Shown here piece by piece: positions 16,938 through 24,710 of a stretch of 64,000 nt of DNA. The stretch spans positions 30,195-94,194 of the forward strand of contig JAOUDZ010000011.1 in the NCBI GenBank assembly GCA_029858965.1, written 5' to 3'. This DNA comes from Cyclobacteriaceae bacterium (GTDB lineage Bacteria; Bacteroidota; Bacteroidia; Cytophagales; Cyclobacteriaceae). The position numbers and the translations under genes are program-made. How positions within the stretch are numbered: position 1 is the first letter of the stretch; each line of letters opens with the position of its first letter. Below the pieces are notes generated by a model, which did not search any database, had not been told where the DNA came from, and saw nothing but the letters and a program-made list of their open reading frames with translations.

Positions 16938-18197
16938 TTACCAGCCATGAACAGATCCGTCATTGCTCTGCAAAATCGGATGTGGGAACTTTGTTTTGGT
17001 CACGACCTCCATCACAAACGTAGCTTTTTTTGGATCAAAGTTGACCCCCAGACCAGGGCTTGGGTTAAGGTAGAGTTTGCCATGCTTAAAGTGTAAGTAT
17101 TCATCATTGAAATACGGAGGTCTTTCAGGCTCACCACCTGCCAGCTCCATCATACAGCGCGTCGGACTACTTGAGCCCAATACGTGAACAAGCGCTGCCG
17201 TTGATAATGGTCCGGTAAAATGGGGAATCATTCCTACGTAATGCGTTTCACACATCGCGGCAATTTTTTTAAGTTCCAGGATGCCCCCGGAATTTGGCAA
17301 CGTAATCCTGCTATAATCAATCAACCTATTTTCAATTAACTCATTGATATCCCATCGGTCACCAAACTGCTCCCCCACCGCAATGGGTACTTTTGTCATC
17401 TGCCGGATCGTTTTATAGACACCCGGGTTTTCCGACCGGATGATATCTTCTACAAAATAGGGCTCGAGTTTTTCCAGCGCATCACAAATCTTGATTGCCT
17501 CCGGCGTATCGAATCGGGTGTGAAGATCTATCGCCCAATTGCCACTGCCGCCCACGGCGTCATCCAGGCGTTTGCAATGTTCAATCGTTTTCTTTGTATG
17601 CTCATAGAAATCAAATCTTTCTTCTCCATTTCCGCCGGTTGGTCCCGTTCGATAGGTGCGCAACCCGGCAGCGATACAATCCTTAGCGCGCTCATATTCC
17701 GTAGATCCTTTTGAAGCATTGAACCCGGTAGCATAGCATTCGACATATTTCCGCGTAGCGCCTCCGAGAAGTTCATACACAGGAACTCCCAATGCTTTAC
17801 CTTTAATGTCCCACAATGCCATCTCCAGTGCACCAAGTGCATGGAGCTTTTCTCTTCCAGGTGGATAAAACATACCCCGATAAAGATTCTGCCACAGGTG
17901 TTCAATGCTGAACGGATTTTCCCCGATCAGCATTTGTGCAACTTGCTCGATGGTATCCTTGGCACCCCCTTCACCTATGCCGATGATCCCCCCATCGGTT
18001 TCCACTGCTACAATTCCGCGCGCCTGGTTGAACAAGGGTTTTGTATAGCCCGGAGCACTGTAGTACCGGATTTTCGTGATCTTCATTTTAACAGGTTCAG
18101 GCATCTGGACGTTTGCATAGGCCTTGCTGTTCAACAGGCCTGCGGACACGCCTGCACCAGCTAGTGAAGCCTTTTTAATAAAATTCCTTCGTTGCAT
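16938..18197 (-). CDS. Mandelate racemase/muconate lactonizing family dehydratase with twin-arginine-like signal
   Basis: This 419-residue member of the enolase superfamily has an N-terminal export signal with a twin-arginine-like core (MQRRNFIKKASLAGAGVSAG). The barrel shows metal-ligand motifs WAIDLHTRFD (Asp), EPYFVEDIIRSENP (Glu) and PIAVGEQFGDRWD (Glu), and the general-acid/base His of MIPHFTGPLSTAALVHV, the arrangement of galactonate or related sugar-acid dehydratases. Export is unusual for this family but common in Bacteroidota sugar-acid clusters. It lies just upstream of the ExuT-like transporter, and they probably form an operon. The substrate is unknown; D-galactonate is a reasonable first guess. 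Confidence 0.88.
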   Translation of the reverse strand: MQRRNFIKKASLAGAGVSAGLLNSKAYANVQMPEPVKMKITKIRYYSAPGYTKPLFNQARGIVAVETDGGIIGIGEGGAKDTIEQVAQMLIGENPFSIEHLWQNLYRGMFYPPGREKLHALGALEMALWDIKGKALGVPVYELLGGATRKYVECYATGFNASKGSTEYERAKDCIAAGLRTYRTGPTGGNGEERFDFYEHTKKTIEHCKRLDDAVGGSGNWAIDLHTRFDTPEAIKICDALEKLEPYFVEDIIRSENPGVYKTIRQMTKVPIAVGEQFGDRWDINELIENRLIDYSRITLPNSGGILELKKIAAMCETHYVGMIPHFTGPLSTAALVHVLGSSSPTRCMMELAGGEPERPPYFNDEYLHFKHGKLYLNPSPGLGVNFDPKKATFVMEVVTKTKFPHPILQSNDGSVHGW

Positions 18198-18985
18198 ACC
18201 GTAACTTTTTTGAGATTAGAAGACATTTTGAAGTATGAGTAATCGAATATATGCAATTGGGGATTTTCATTGTCTCAATAAGGGAGAAATCATACTTGCC
18301 GCTGCACTGTGTCGCGCTTCAGGGAAGTCTGCAAGGAAATTCATCTAAACCAAAATTTTCATAGTCTAATTTAAAGTTCAGATAGTCAACTATTTAAAAA
18401 AATAATCAATTTCTCGATCGGCCCGCCCAATTCCGATCATCCGACGTGGTTAGCCGACCAAGCACCGATAATAACGATAACATGTTCTGCCTCGATTCTT
18501 AAACTTATACTAGCCCAAAGGTTGTTTCTGATTCGTCGCAGTACTTTTCACTCTACTTCCAAAAGTTAAAGTTTATCTGAAAATCGGTTGTTTTGACGAT
18601 AGCTTCTTTTGCCGACCAATCCTTATGGCATAATTTGAATCATTGATTTATAGGTGGAGCTTTAATTTCTGTTTGATGTATAGAACCGGGAAGAGAAATA
18701 CTCCTGCGGACGAAATCTTGAACGAAACCTATTGCAAAATCAGTAATGCCTTTCGTTTTCGATCAGGAATCCCATCCCATTTTAACAAACATGCATTCTA
18801 TCCATCCTAGAAATAGAAGTGACATGTATCCATTTCTAGGATGGATACATGTCACTTCTATTCATATAAACAGATTACAGTGCTGCCTTACTTGACAAAA
18901 GGGGTAAATGATCATCATGATCAGACCTTAAAACAAAACGAACCGGAAGCTATCCGAAGATAAGCATTAGCAGACAGGAGAACCC
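18198..18985. other. 788-bp divergent intergenic region with a strong inverted repeat
   Basis: The longest gap in the window. I find no ORF with family resemblance and no tRNA-like fold. Its main feature is the nested inverted repeat at 18799-18862 (listed separately). A TGATCA-TCA-TGATCA dyad lies at 18908-18922, about 65 bases before the PorP/SprF start, and may be an operator. Confidence 0.55.
18799..18862. repeat. Two mutually exclusive perfect hairpins
   Basis: Hairpin 1 pairs TATCCATCCTAGAAAT (18799-18814) with ATTTCTAGGATGGATA (18832-18847), 16 bp. Hairpin 2 pairs the 22-base AATAGAAGTGACATGTATCCAT (18812-18833) with its exact complement at 18841-18862, leaving a 7-base loop. The arms overlap, so only one hairpin can form at a time. 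It lies about 125 bases upstream of the PorP/SprF gene and would be in its 5' leader if transcription starts upstream. There is no T run, so it is not an ordinary terminator. Confidence 0.85.
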
Positions 18986-20548
18986 ATGAAAGGAATATTT
19001 ATACTTTGTGCCATAGCACTCTCCGTTACTTTGACGCCTGCGCGTGGTCAGGCAACAGGTCCTCAATACAGGCAGTTTTTCTTCAATCCCTATCTATCGA
19101 ACCCCGCATTTGTAGGAATTAACAACAGGGCAGAAGCTAATCTTGTTTACCGACAACAATGGATCAATTTTGCGGACGCCCCTGTCGCAATGGGTGCAAA
19201 TTTCCAATTTCCAACAAGCAACCGTGTTGCTTTGGGATTTAATGTATTTTCAGAAAAGCAGGTACTATTACGCAATACAAATTTCACGGCAACATTCGGG
19301 TATATTGTTCCTATTGCTGCTAACCAATCGCTTCGATTCGGACTTTCAGGAGGCGTTGGATTAAACAAGTTGGATCTTACCGCGGACGAGCTAAATACCA
19401 ACGATCCTGTTATTGCGAATGCTTCAGGCAATAACTTTTATGTCAATGGGAACTTTGGTATAGTCTATACAAATGCTGGCCTGAAGCTTGGCTTTGCTTT
19501 GACCGATATTTTTAAGTCCAATTCATTTAGTGCCGGAAGCTTCAATGAACTTAAACTCTCAAATCTGAAGAACAGACTTTACTCCGCAAGCTACAAATTT
19601 GATCTTGGCGTCATGGGTAATGTTTCTTTGGAGCCCTATGTATTGTACCGGCAAAGCGCAGACGGATTACAGGATGCCTGGGAAGTTGCGTCGTTGGTAT
19701 ACTTTAAAAACAAGTTCTGGACCGGTGGGAGTTATAATCAAAATAATGGACTCGCGCTTTTTCTTGGTATGAATGTGAAAGAAGCTTTCAGGTTTAGCTA
19801 TAGCTATGAATTTCCACCCTTTAAGTCGGGGTTCACATCGAACAGCTCCCACGAACTTCACATAGGCATTAAACTAGGGAATAAAAAATCCAAATACGCT
19901 GCTAAAACATCTCGGGGAGCAGTACCCATATATGGTGATGTTGAAAACGACGTGGTAATTCCGGAAGATGAAAGTCAGGAAGTAATTGCAGAAGTTGAAA
20001 GCAATGAAGCGAATCAGGAAGTAGAGAGCAAAGCGGTAACCAGGGCACCTCAGAATAATTCGGTAATTCCCGTAGAAGAGAAGTCCATAGGCGATCCAGA
20101 CATGCCTTCCGGTGGAAAGATACACCAGAAAAGATTTGTTGTCAGTAACCAACTGCATCCGGTAGAGACGGAAGCGCCTATCGTAGTGCCTATTGTAGCA
20201 TTGGAAAAAGAACCGGTTGAAGAAATTCCAGTAACGCCAGCCAACGCAGAAGAAACAGATAGAAAAGCACCGAAGGCTCCTTCCTTAAAACCCAACGAGG
20301 CCTTTACGATGACGCGTGGTCACCACTATGTAGTTGTCGGCGTCTTTGGTGTGCTTGACAATTCCATGCGATTTACGAAAGAAATGATTGGCAAGGGTTA
20401 CCATGTCAATGTTGCTCTTAATCCTGAAAATGATATGTACTACGTCTACATCGATTCAACTTTTGACGAGGAAGAAGCAAAAAAGGTAAGAAACGAATAT
20501 AAGCGTAAGAATTTGTTTAAGGATGCCTGGGTGTTTACACTGGAATAA
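18986..20548 (+). CDS. PorP/SprF-family outer membrane protein with C-terminal SPOR-like domain
   Basis: This 520-residue protein has a signal peptide (MKGIFILCAIALSVTLTPARGQ). Residues about 25-300 show the PorP/SprF pattern: QYRQFFFNPYLSNPAFVGIN, NLVYRQQWINFADAP, GFNVFSEK, RFGLSGGVGLNKLDL and FRFSYSYEFPPF, a beta-barrel linked to type IX secretion and gliding. A low-complexity acidic linker (residues 310-440, rich in Glu, Val and Pro) follows, then about 75 residues resembling a SPOR domain: HHYVVVGVFGVLDNSMRF and YYVYIDSTFDEEEAKKV, which would bind denuded peptidoglycan. The usual giant adhesin partner is not adjacent, so this is an orphan member. Confidence 0.85.
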   Translation: MKGIFILCAIALSVTLTPARGQATGPQYRQFFFNPYLSNPAFVGINNRAEANLVYRQQWINFADAPVAMGANFQFPTSNRVALGFNVFSEKQVLLRNTNFTATFGYIVPIAANQSLRFGLSGGVGLNKLDLTADELNTNDPVIANASGNNFYVNGNFGIVYTNAGLKLGFALTDIFKSNSFSAGSFNELKLSNLKNRLYSASYKFDLGVMGNVSLEPYVLYRQSADGLQDAWEVASLVYFKNKFWTGGSYNQNNGLALFLGMNVKEAFRFSYSYEFPPFKSGFTSNSSHELHIGIKLGNKKSKYAAKTSRGAVPIYGDVENDVVIPEDESQEVIAEVESNEANQEVESKAVTRAPQNNSVIPVEEKSIGDPDMPSGGKIHQKRFVVSNQLHPVETEAPIVVPIVALEKEPVEEIPVTPANAEETDRKAPKAPSLKPNEAFTMTRGHHYVVVGVFGVLDNSMRFTKEMIGKGYHVNVALNPENDMYYVYIDSTFDEEEAKKVRNEYKRKNLFKDAWVFTLE

Positions 20549-20564
20549 AACTTTCGGATTGATA

Positions 20565-20601
20565 TAAAAAAGTGCCCTGAAATTCCTGATGTATTTCAGG
20601 A
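20565..20601 (-). terminator. Terminator overlapping the end of the methyltransferase gene
   Basis: On the minus strand CCTGAAAT / ATTTCAGG (8 bp, 9-base loop, 20577-20601) is followed by GCACTTTTTTAT. The stem starts inside the stop-codon region of the methyltransferase gene. The hairpin could also stop plus-strand transcription from the PorP/SprF gene, but without a T run on that side. Confidence 0.6.
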
Positions 20602-21222
20602 CTTCTTCAGCAGTACTACTAAAATTCTTGGGATTCCGCGCCGATCATCATCGTCAAAATACTCATTCACGTCAAGCAATGTAAGGCCGTATTTTCCTGG
20701 TATTTGAATAAAATCTGAGGTATGGTGATCAAAACAGGGAAGCACGTGCGTTCCATTGCCCGTTTCAAACCGGGCTTTCGTCCCTGTATATTGTTTATAC
20801 GGGTGAAGTTCACCAACATACACACATCCCCCTGGTTTTAGCGAAATTGCCGCCTCTTTGAAAACGCTATTGAGATCTGAAATATGTTCTAACACCAAAC
20901 TGAAACTGATCAGGTCATACAATCGATCCCTGAACGACCACGCAGCGGTAATATCCCCAGAGATGAATTTCACGTTATCATTGGTCAACTTTTTTTTGGC
21001 AATCGACAACATCTCATCTGACAAATCAACTGCTGTTACATGCTTTGCTTTTTGAACGAACCATGCGGTATTCTTACCTGTACCACAGCCAAGTTCCAGG
21101 CAATCTTCAAATGAAATATTTGCAAGGGTCTTGCGCAACGCATGCCCTTCAAGGTCTCTCGTTCTGTTAATATTCGAATCGTACTGGCCCGACCAGGCGT
21201 CGTATGCTTGTTTGGTGTTCAT
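20596..21222 (-). CDS. Class I SAM-dependent methyltransferase
   Basis: A Rossmann-fold methyltransferase of 208 residues from the second Met (MNTKQAYDAWSGQYDSNINR), which fits the family start better than the 19-residue extension in the track. Motif I is DCLELGCGTGKNTAWFV, followed by the acidic loop VTAVDLSDEMLSIAKKK, the motif II/III region VKFISGDITAAWSF, and the SLVLEHISDLNSVFKEAAISLKPGG post-motif. The tail GELHPYKQYTGTKARFET is typical of UbiE/COQ5-like or small-molecule methyltransferases. The substrate cannot be read. It lies convergent with the PorP/SprF gene and downstream of the exported oxidoreductase. Confidence 0.88.
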   Translation of the reverse strand: MNTKQAYDAWSGQYDSNINRTRDLEGHALRKTLANISFEDCLELGCGTGKNTAWFVQKAKHVTAVDLSDEMLSIAKKKLTNDNVKFISGDITAAWSFRDRLYDLISFSLVLEHISDLNSVFKEAAISLKPGGCVYVGELHPYKQYTGTKARFETGNGTHVLPCFDHHTSDFIQIPGKYGLTLLDVNEYFDDDDRRGIPRILVVLLKKS

Positions 21223-21300
21223 TGGTAAAATGCTTGATTTTGCGCTACATGCCCAATCCTTCAAAGAGGGATTTGGCACCTTCCTGGCAACGTTGTTTTC

Positions 21301-22593
21301 TCAATTTCCCGGATACTTCCAGTCCCCACGGTAAGCTCGGCTTAAGAGTTTGTTCGCCTCTGCATCACCTTTAATCAAGCCCTTATCGCCATCCCATGCA
21401 ACGCTCCTCCCAAGTTTCCAGCTCAACATCCCGAGCAGGCTCATGTTAGTAGAGCGCTGACCGATTTCTATATCACACACGGGCAGCGTATTGGTTTTAA
21501 TTGAGCTCAGCAAGTTTGCCCAAAGGGCCGCAATATTTTGCTGATCAGGTTCATCCAGCTTCGGATCCTGATGGATGGCTGGTTTTTTACTGTCCGCAGG
21601 ATAGAAGGTCCAGCCATCAAGCCAGCCCATGTGGAAAGTGCCCTCCGTGCCATAGAAATAACAACCAAGGTTTGTTTTCTCGGCATTATTCCCCGCGTAT
21701 TGCCGATGTTCCCACGAAGCTGTAAAGGATTCAAATTCAAATATCACATTCTGCGTATCAGGGGCATCCGTGTTATCTTCTCTGATAAACCGGTTCGCCG
21801 TTGAAAATATTTTTTTTGGATGTTTTTCATCTGTCCACCAAAGAATCTGATCCAGCCAGTGAATCCCCCAATCGCCCAACTGTCCATTGGCATAATCCAG
21901 GTATCCCCTAAACCCCTTGGGGTGAATCGTTGTGTTGAACGGACGGAGCGGGGCGGGGCCACACCACATGTTCCAATCCAGCGTTGATGGCGCTTCACTA
22001 TCGGGTGTCTTTTTCCCTGGCCCACCACCATAGTGAACGAAAGCCCTTACTGAACCAATCTTCCCGGCCTTACCGGACTTCAAAAACTCCATTCCTGAAA
22101 TATTATGAGGCGATACCCGGCGATGTGTGCCAACCTGGACCATGCGTTGCGTATCGCGCGCTGTACTTACCATGGCTTTTCCTTCATTGATGGTATGGCA
22201 AATCGGCTTTTCAACGTAAACATGGGCACCCATCTCCATGGCAGCGATCGCGATGAGCGGATGCCAATGATCGGGCGTTGCAACAATTACGATTTCAGGT
22301 TTCTCCTTTGCCAGCAATTCACGGTAATCGCCGTATAATTTTGGCGTGTCCCCGTTAAGCCGCTTCACTTCAGCGGCTGTCGCGCTTAGTTGATTGGCGT
22401 CCACATCACAAAGTGCGATGATCTTACTTTGACCAGCCTGAATGGCGCAGCGCAAAATGTTGCCACCCCACCAACCCGAGCCAATTAATGCCGTGCGGAA
22501 TATTTTGTCTTTACCCACAACACGAATAAGTGGTGCCGAAGCGAAGGCCATCCCCGCAGCAGTTGTTCTTTTTATAAATTGTCTCCTTTGCAT
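21301..22593 (-). CDS. Exported Gfo/Idh/MocA-family oxidoreductase
   Basis: This 430-residue protein begins with a twin-arginine-like signal (MQRRQFIKRTTAAGMAFASA). The NAD(P)-binding Rossmann fold shows FRTALIGSGWWGGNILRCA, IVIVATPDHWHPLIAIAAME and the family's catalytic-lysine motif GAHVYVEKPICHTI. The second domain continues with MVQVGTHRRVSP, LDYANGQLGDWGIHWLDQILWW, typical for the large Bacteroidota group of exported Gfo/Idh/MocA proteins acting on sugars or glycans. Such exported enzymes keep a tightly bound cofactor, which is consistent with Tat export. Its substrate is unknown. It is upstream of the methyltransferase on the same strand, 78 bases away. Confidence 0.92.
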   Translation of the reverse strand: MQRRQFIKRTTAAGMAFASAPLIRVVGKDKIFRTALIGSGWWGGNILRCAIQAGQSKIIALCDVDANQLSATAAEVKRLNGDTPKLYGDYRELLAKEKPEIVIVATPDHWHPLIAIAAMEMGAHVYVEKPICHTINEGKAMVSTARDTQRMVQVGTHRRVSPHNISGMEFLKSGKAGKIGSVRAFVHYGGGPGKKTPDSEAPSTLDWNMWCGPAPLRPFNTTIHPKGFRGYLDYANGQLGDWGIHWLDQILWWTDEKHPKKIFSTANRFIREDNTDAPDTQNVIFEFESFTASWEHRQYAGNNAEKTNLGCYFYGTEGTFHMGWLDGWTFYPADSKKPAIHQDPKLDEPDQQNIAALWANLLSSIKTNTLPVCDIEIGQRSTNMSLLGMLSWKLGRSVAWDGDKGLIKGDAEANKLLSRAYRGDWKYPGN

Positions 22594-22654
22594 ACCTTAA
22601 TATTTTGAAACGGAAATTAAACAATTCAATTTTTATTTCATGGCAATAATCTCA

Positions 22655-22682
22655 ATTCATGCCATAGTCCCATGGCATGAAT
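22655..22682. repeat. Perfect 11-bp inverted repeat upstream of the exported oxidoreductase
   Basis: ATTCATGCCAT-AGTCCC-ATGGCATGAAT forms an uninterrupted 11-bp stem, with a further half-site copy (CATGGCA) at 22639-22645. It lies about 60 bases before the oxidoreductase start and 115 bases after the rhomboid stop. There is no T run on either strand, so an operator or a structured leader is more likely than a terminator. Confidence 0.6.
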
Positions 22683-22797
22683 CCAATTGCGCAGATCTGT
22701 TCAAGATTATTATTCCGGGATAATTGAGAAGCGGCAAGTGAAGACCGAAGTTAATTTTGGAATGAACCCGGCGCCGCGATCGGAGGCATATGGATAT

Positions 22798-24708
22798 CTA
22801 AAAAATGACTTCGACATATCCTTGGGAGGGCCGTTTGATATGCCCGTGCAGTAATCCTGGCCGCCACGATGGTCCTTTTTCAATCAATCGGATCGCTTCC
22901 TGATCATGTGCAAGCGAGAGACTTTTGATCACGACAAAATCCCATATCGATCCATCCACGCCTACATTGAAGATAACCTTCACAATGCCTGATTCATTTT
23001 TCAGGCTATCTGGAACGCGCCTATTTTTATTGAGGTATTCGTTGAAAGCCTTCATCCCGGTCACAGGAAACGGGTACTGACTCAGTTGATCATACACATA
23101 ACGCTTTCCATCCTTGTCCTCTGATACTCCGTGGACCAATCGGTTGTCTCTATACAATTCATGGTAATAGGGTTTCCCATCCTCATGAAATCCAAACCAG
23201 TCACCCTCTCTTCTCCCGTCGTAATAACTGCCTTCTTCAGCTATTTGTCCATTTGGATGCCAGGACACAGCTTTGCCTTTTCCATTAACAACTTGCGCAT
23301 TACCGAGCGAATCCATTACGCTTTTCGTGAAGGCTCCATTGTTGTAATATACTTCTGTCTCCAGGGCACCATTCCAATGATAGCTTTCCCATTTTCCAAC
23401 AGCATCTTCTTTTACATAACGCCCAGCCGAGGCATACCTACCCCTTTCGCTATAATATAAAAAAACACCGTTCTTCATGCCGTCCAGATATTTACCCTTC
23501 ATTTGAATACTTCCATTTCGGTAATAGTCATATACCTGACCTTGCCATCTTCCCAGGGAATCTATCGATCCAATTCGATAGTAAACTGAAGCCGAGGGAT
23601 CTTCAATCTCCTTCCATGCCGCATCATAAAAGACTCTTCTTGTTTCAAGTGCCGGTCCAGGGTCTTCAGTAGTTTTGGTTTCTTCAGCTTCAGCCTCCGG
23701 CGGACTATAATTTAAGCTGTACTGAAACGGGAGTATGCCGTCGAATTCTTTATCGACAATTTCCAGGCTATCCAGATACACATAGGATTCGTGCTCAATT
23801 AACGCTATTCTGAACGTTGCCTCCAGCCTTCGCAGTTTAACATAGTTGGCCAGATTCGCCGTATCGGCCCTGAGTTCTGATGGGATACGCTGCAAGGCGT
23901 GAAGCGATCGTCCGATTGAATCCCACTCCGGAACAATGGCCACCAGACTATCCTTTATCTGAAAATCAGTCAGCTTGTTTCTGTAAAGCTGATTCGTATA
24001 ACGCTCGGCTTTCAAAACGCGTTGAAAAATCCGGTAATAGTACAATTGGTCCTTAGGTAAGGCGAACAAGGAGAAAGGTATTAGCACCAACACTATTGCC
24101 AAATCTCTCTTTCTCCTCAGTAGTCCAAGTTTGTGCTGCAGTACAGCCAGGAACAGGCCAGCAATACACCCGCCGATGTGACCGGCTATATCAACGCTGA
24201 ATTGCGTTGTGATGAACGCATTAATAACCACGAAGATGATAAAGTTGATTACAACAGCATTGAGACCTTTCCTGTCCCGAAAATTACCAATCAATTCAGC
24301 GCCAAGTCTGTAGCCGTATAGTCCAAAGAGGGCTCCGGACGCTCCTGCGCTAATCGTATACACATTGAACAATAAAGAGAAGAGTCCCGACGCAATACCG
24401 CAAAAAAAGTAAACCATCAAAAACCGCACAGGTCCTACTTCCGGTTCCAGCATGCGCCCCATAGAATACAAAGCGAACATGTTTACAAGCAGGTGGAAGA
24501 TACCGAAATGCAGAAACATAGACATTATTATCCTCCAGGGCTCACCTCCCAGCGTGAATGGATTGAGATTTGCGCCGGCATGAAGAATGGCAAGCACATC
24601 CAGTTGGCTGTTCATCATCAGGCTTTCTGAGCCCAAAGCAGTCCAAACAAAAGCAAACACGTTTAGCCCCAGCAGGATAAACGTTGCAAGGGAGTTTCTA
24701 TTCATCAT
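22798..24708 (-). CDS. Rhomboid protease fused to MORN-type repeats and a TonB C-terminal domain
   Basis: This 636-residue protein is a fusion. Residues about 5-200 are a rhomboid protease with SMFLHFGIFHLLVNMFALYS, the nucleophile motif GASGALFGLYGY and the catalytic histidine in HIGGCIAGLF. The serine-histidine dyad is intact. A helical linker follows. Residues about 370-545 hold MORN/YwqK-like repeats (YYRNGSIQMKGKYLDGMKNG, WHPNGQIAEEGSYYDGRREG). The last 70 residues form a TonB C-terminal-type domain (SGIVKVIFNVGVDGSIWDFV, GPSWRPGLLHG). It starts two bases after the Ste24-type protease stops, so both are co-expressed. The combination of an intramembrane protease with surface-type modules has no function I can name. 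Confidence 0.88.
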   Translation of the reverse strand: MMNRNSLATFILLGLNVFAFVWTALGSESLMMNSQLDVLAILHAGANLNPFTLGGEPWRIIMSMFLHFGIFHLLVNMFALYSMGRMLEPEVGPVRFLMVYFFCGIASGLFSLLFNVYTISAGASGALFGLYGYRLGAELIGNFRDRKGLNAVVINFIIFVVINAFITTQFSVDIAGHIGGCIAGLFLAVLQHKLGLLRRKRDLAIVLVLIPFSLFALPKDQLYYYRIFQRVLKAERYTNQLYRNKLTDFQIKDSLVAIVPEWDSIGRSLHALQRIPSELRADTANLANYVKLRRLEATFRIALIEHESYVYLDSLEIVDKEFDGILPFQYSLNYSPPEAEAEETKTTEDPGPALETRRVFYDAAWKEIEDPSASVYYRIGSIDSLGRWQGQVYDYYRNGSIQMKGKYLDGMKNGVFLYYSERGRYASAGRYVKEDAVGKWESYHWNGALETEVYYNNGAFTKSVMDSLGNAQVVNGKGKAVSWHPNGQIAEEGSYYDGRREGDWFGFHEDGKPYYHELYRDNRLVHGVSEDKDGKRYVYDQLSQYPFPVTGMKAFNEYLNKNRRVPDSLKNESGIVKVIFNVGVDGSIWDFVVIKSLSLAHDQEAIRLIEKGPSWRPGLLHGHIKRPSQGYVEVIF

Positions 24709-24710
24709 GT

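Noticed and set aside
18908-18922. TGATCA-TCA-TGATCA dyad before the PorP/SprF gene
   Set aside because: Short self-complementary six-mers occur often by chance; I note it only inside the intergenic entry.
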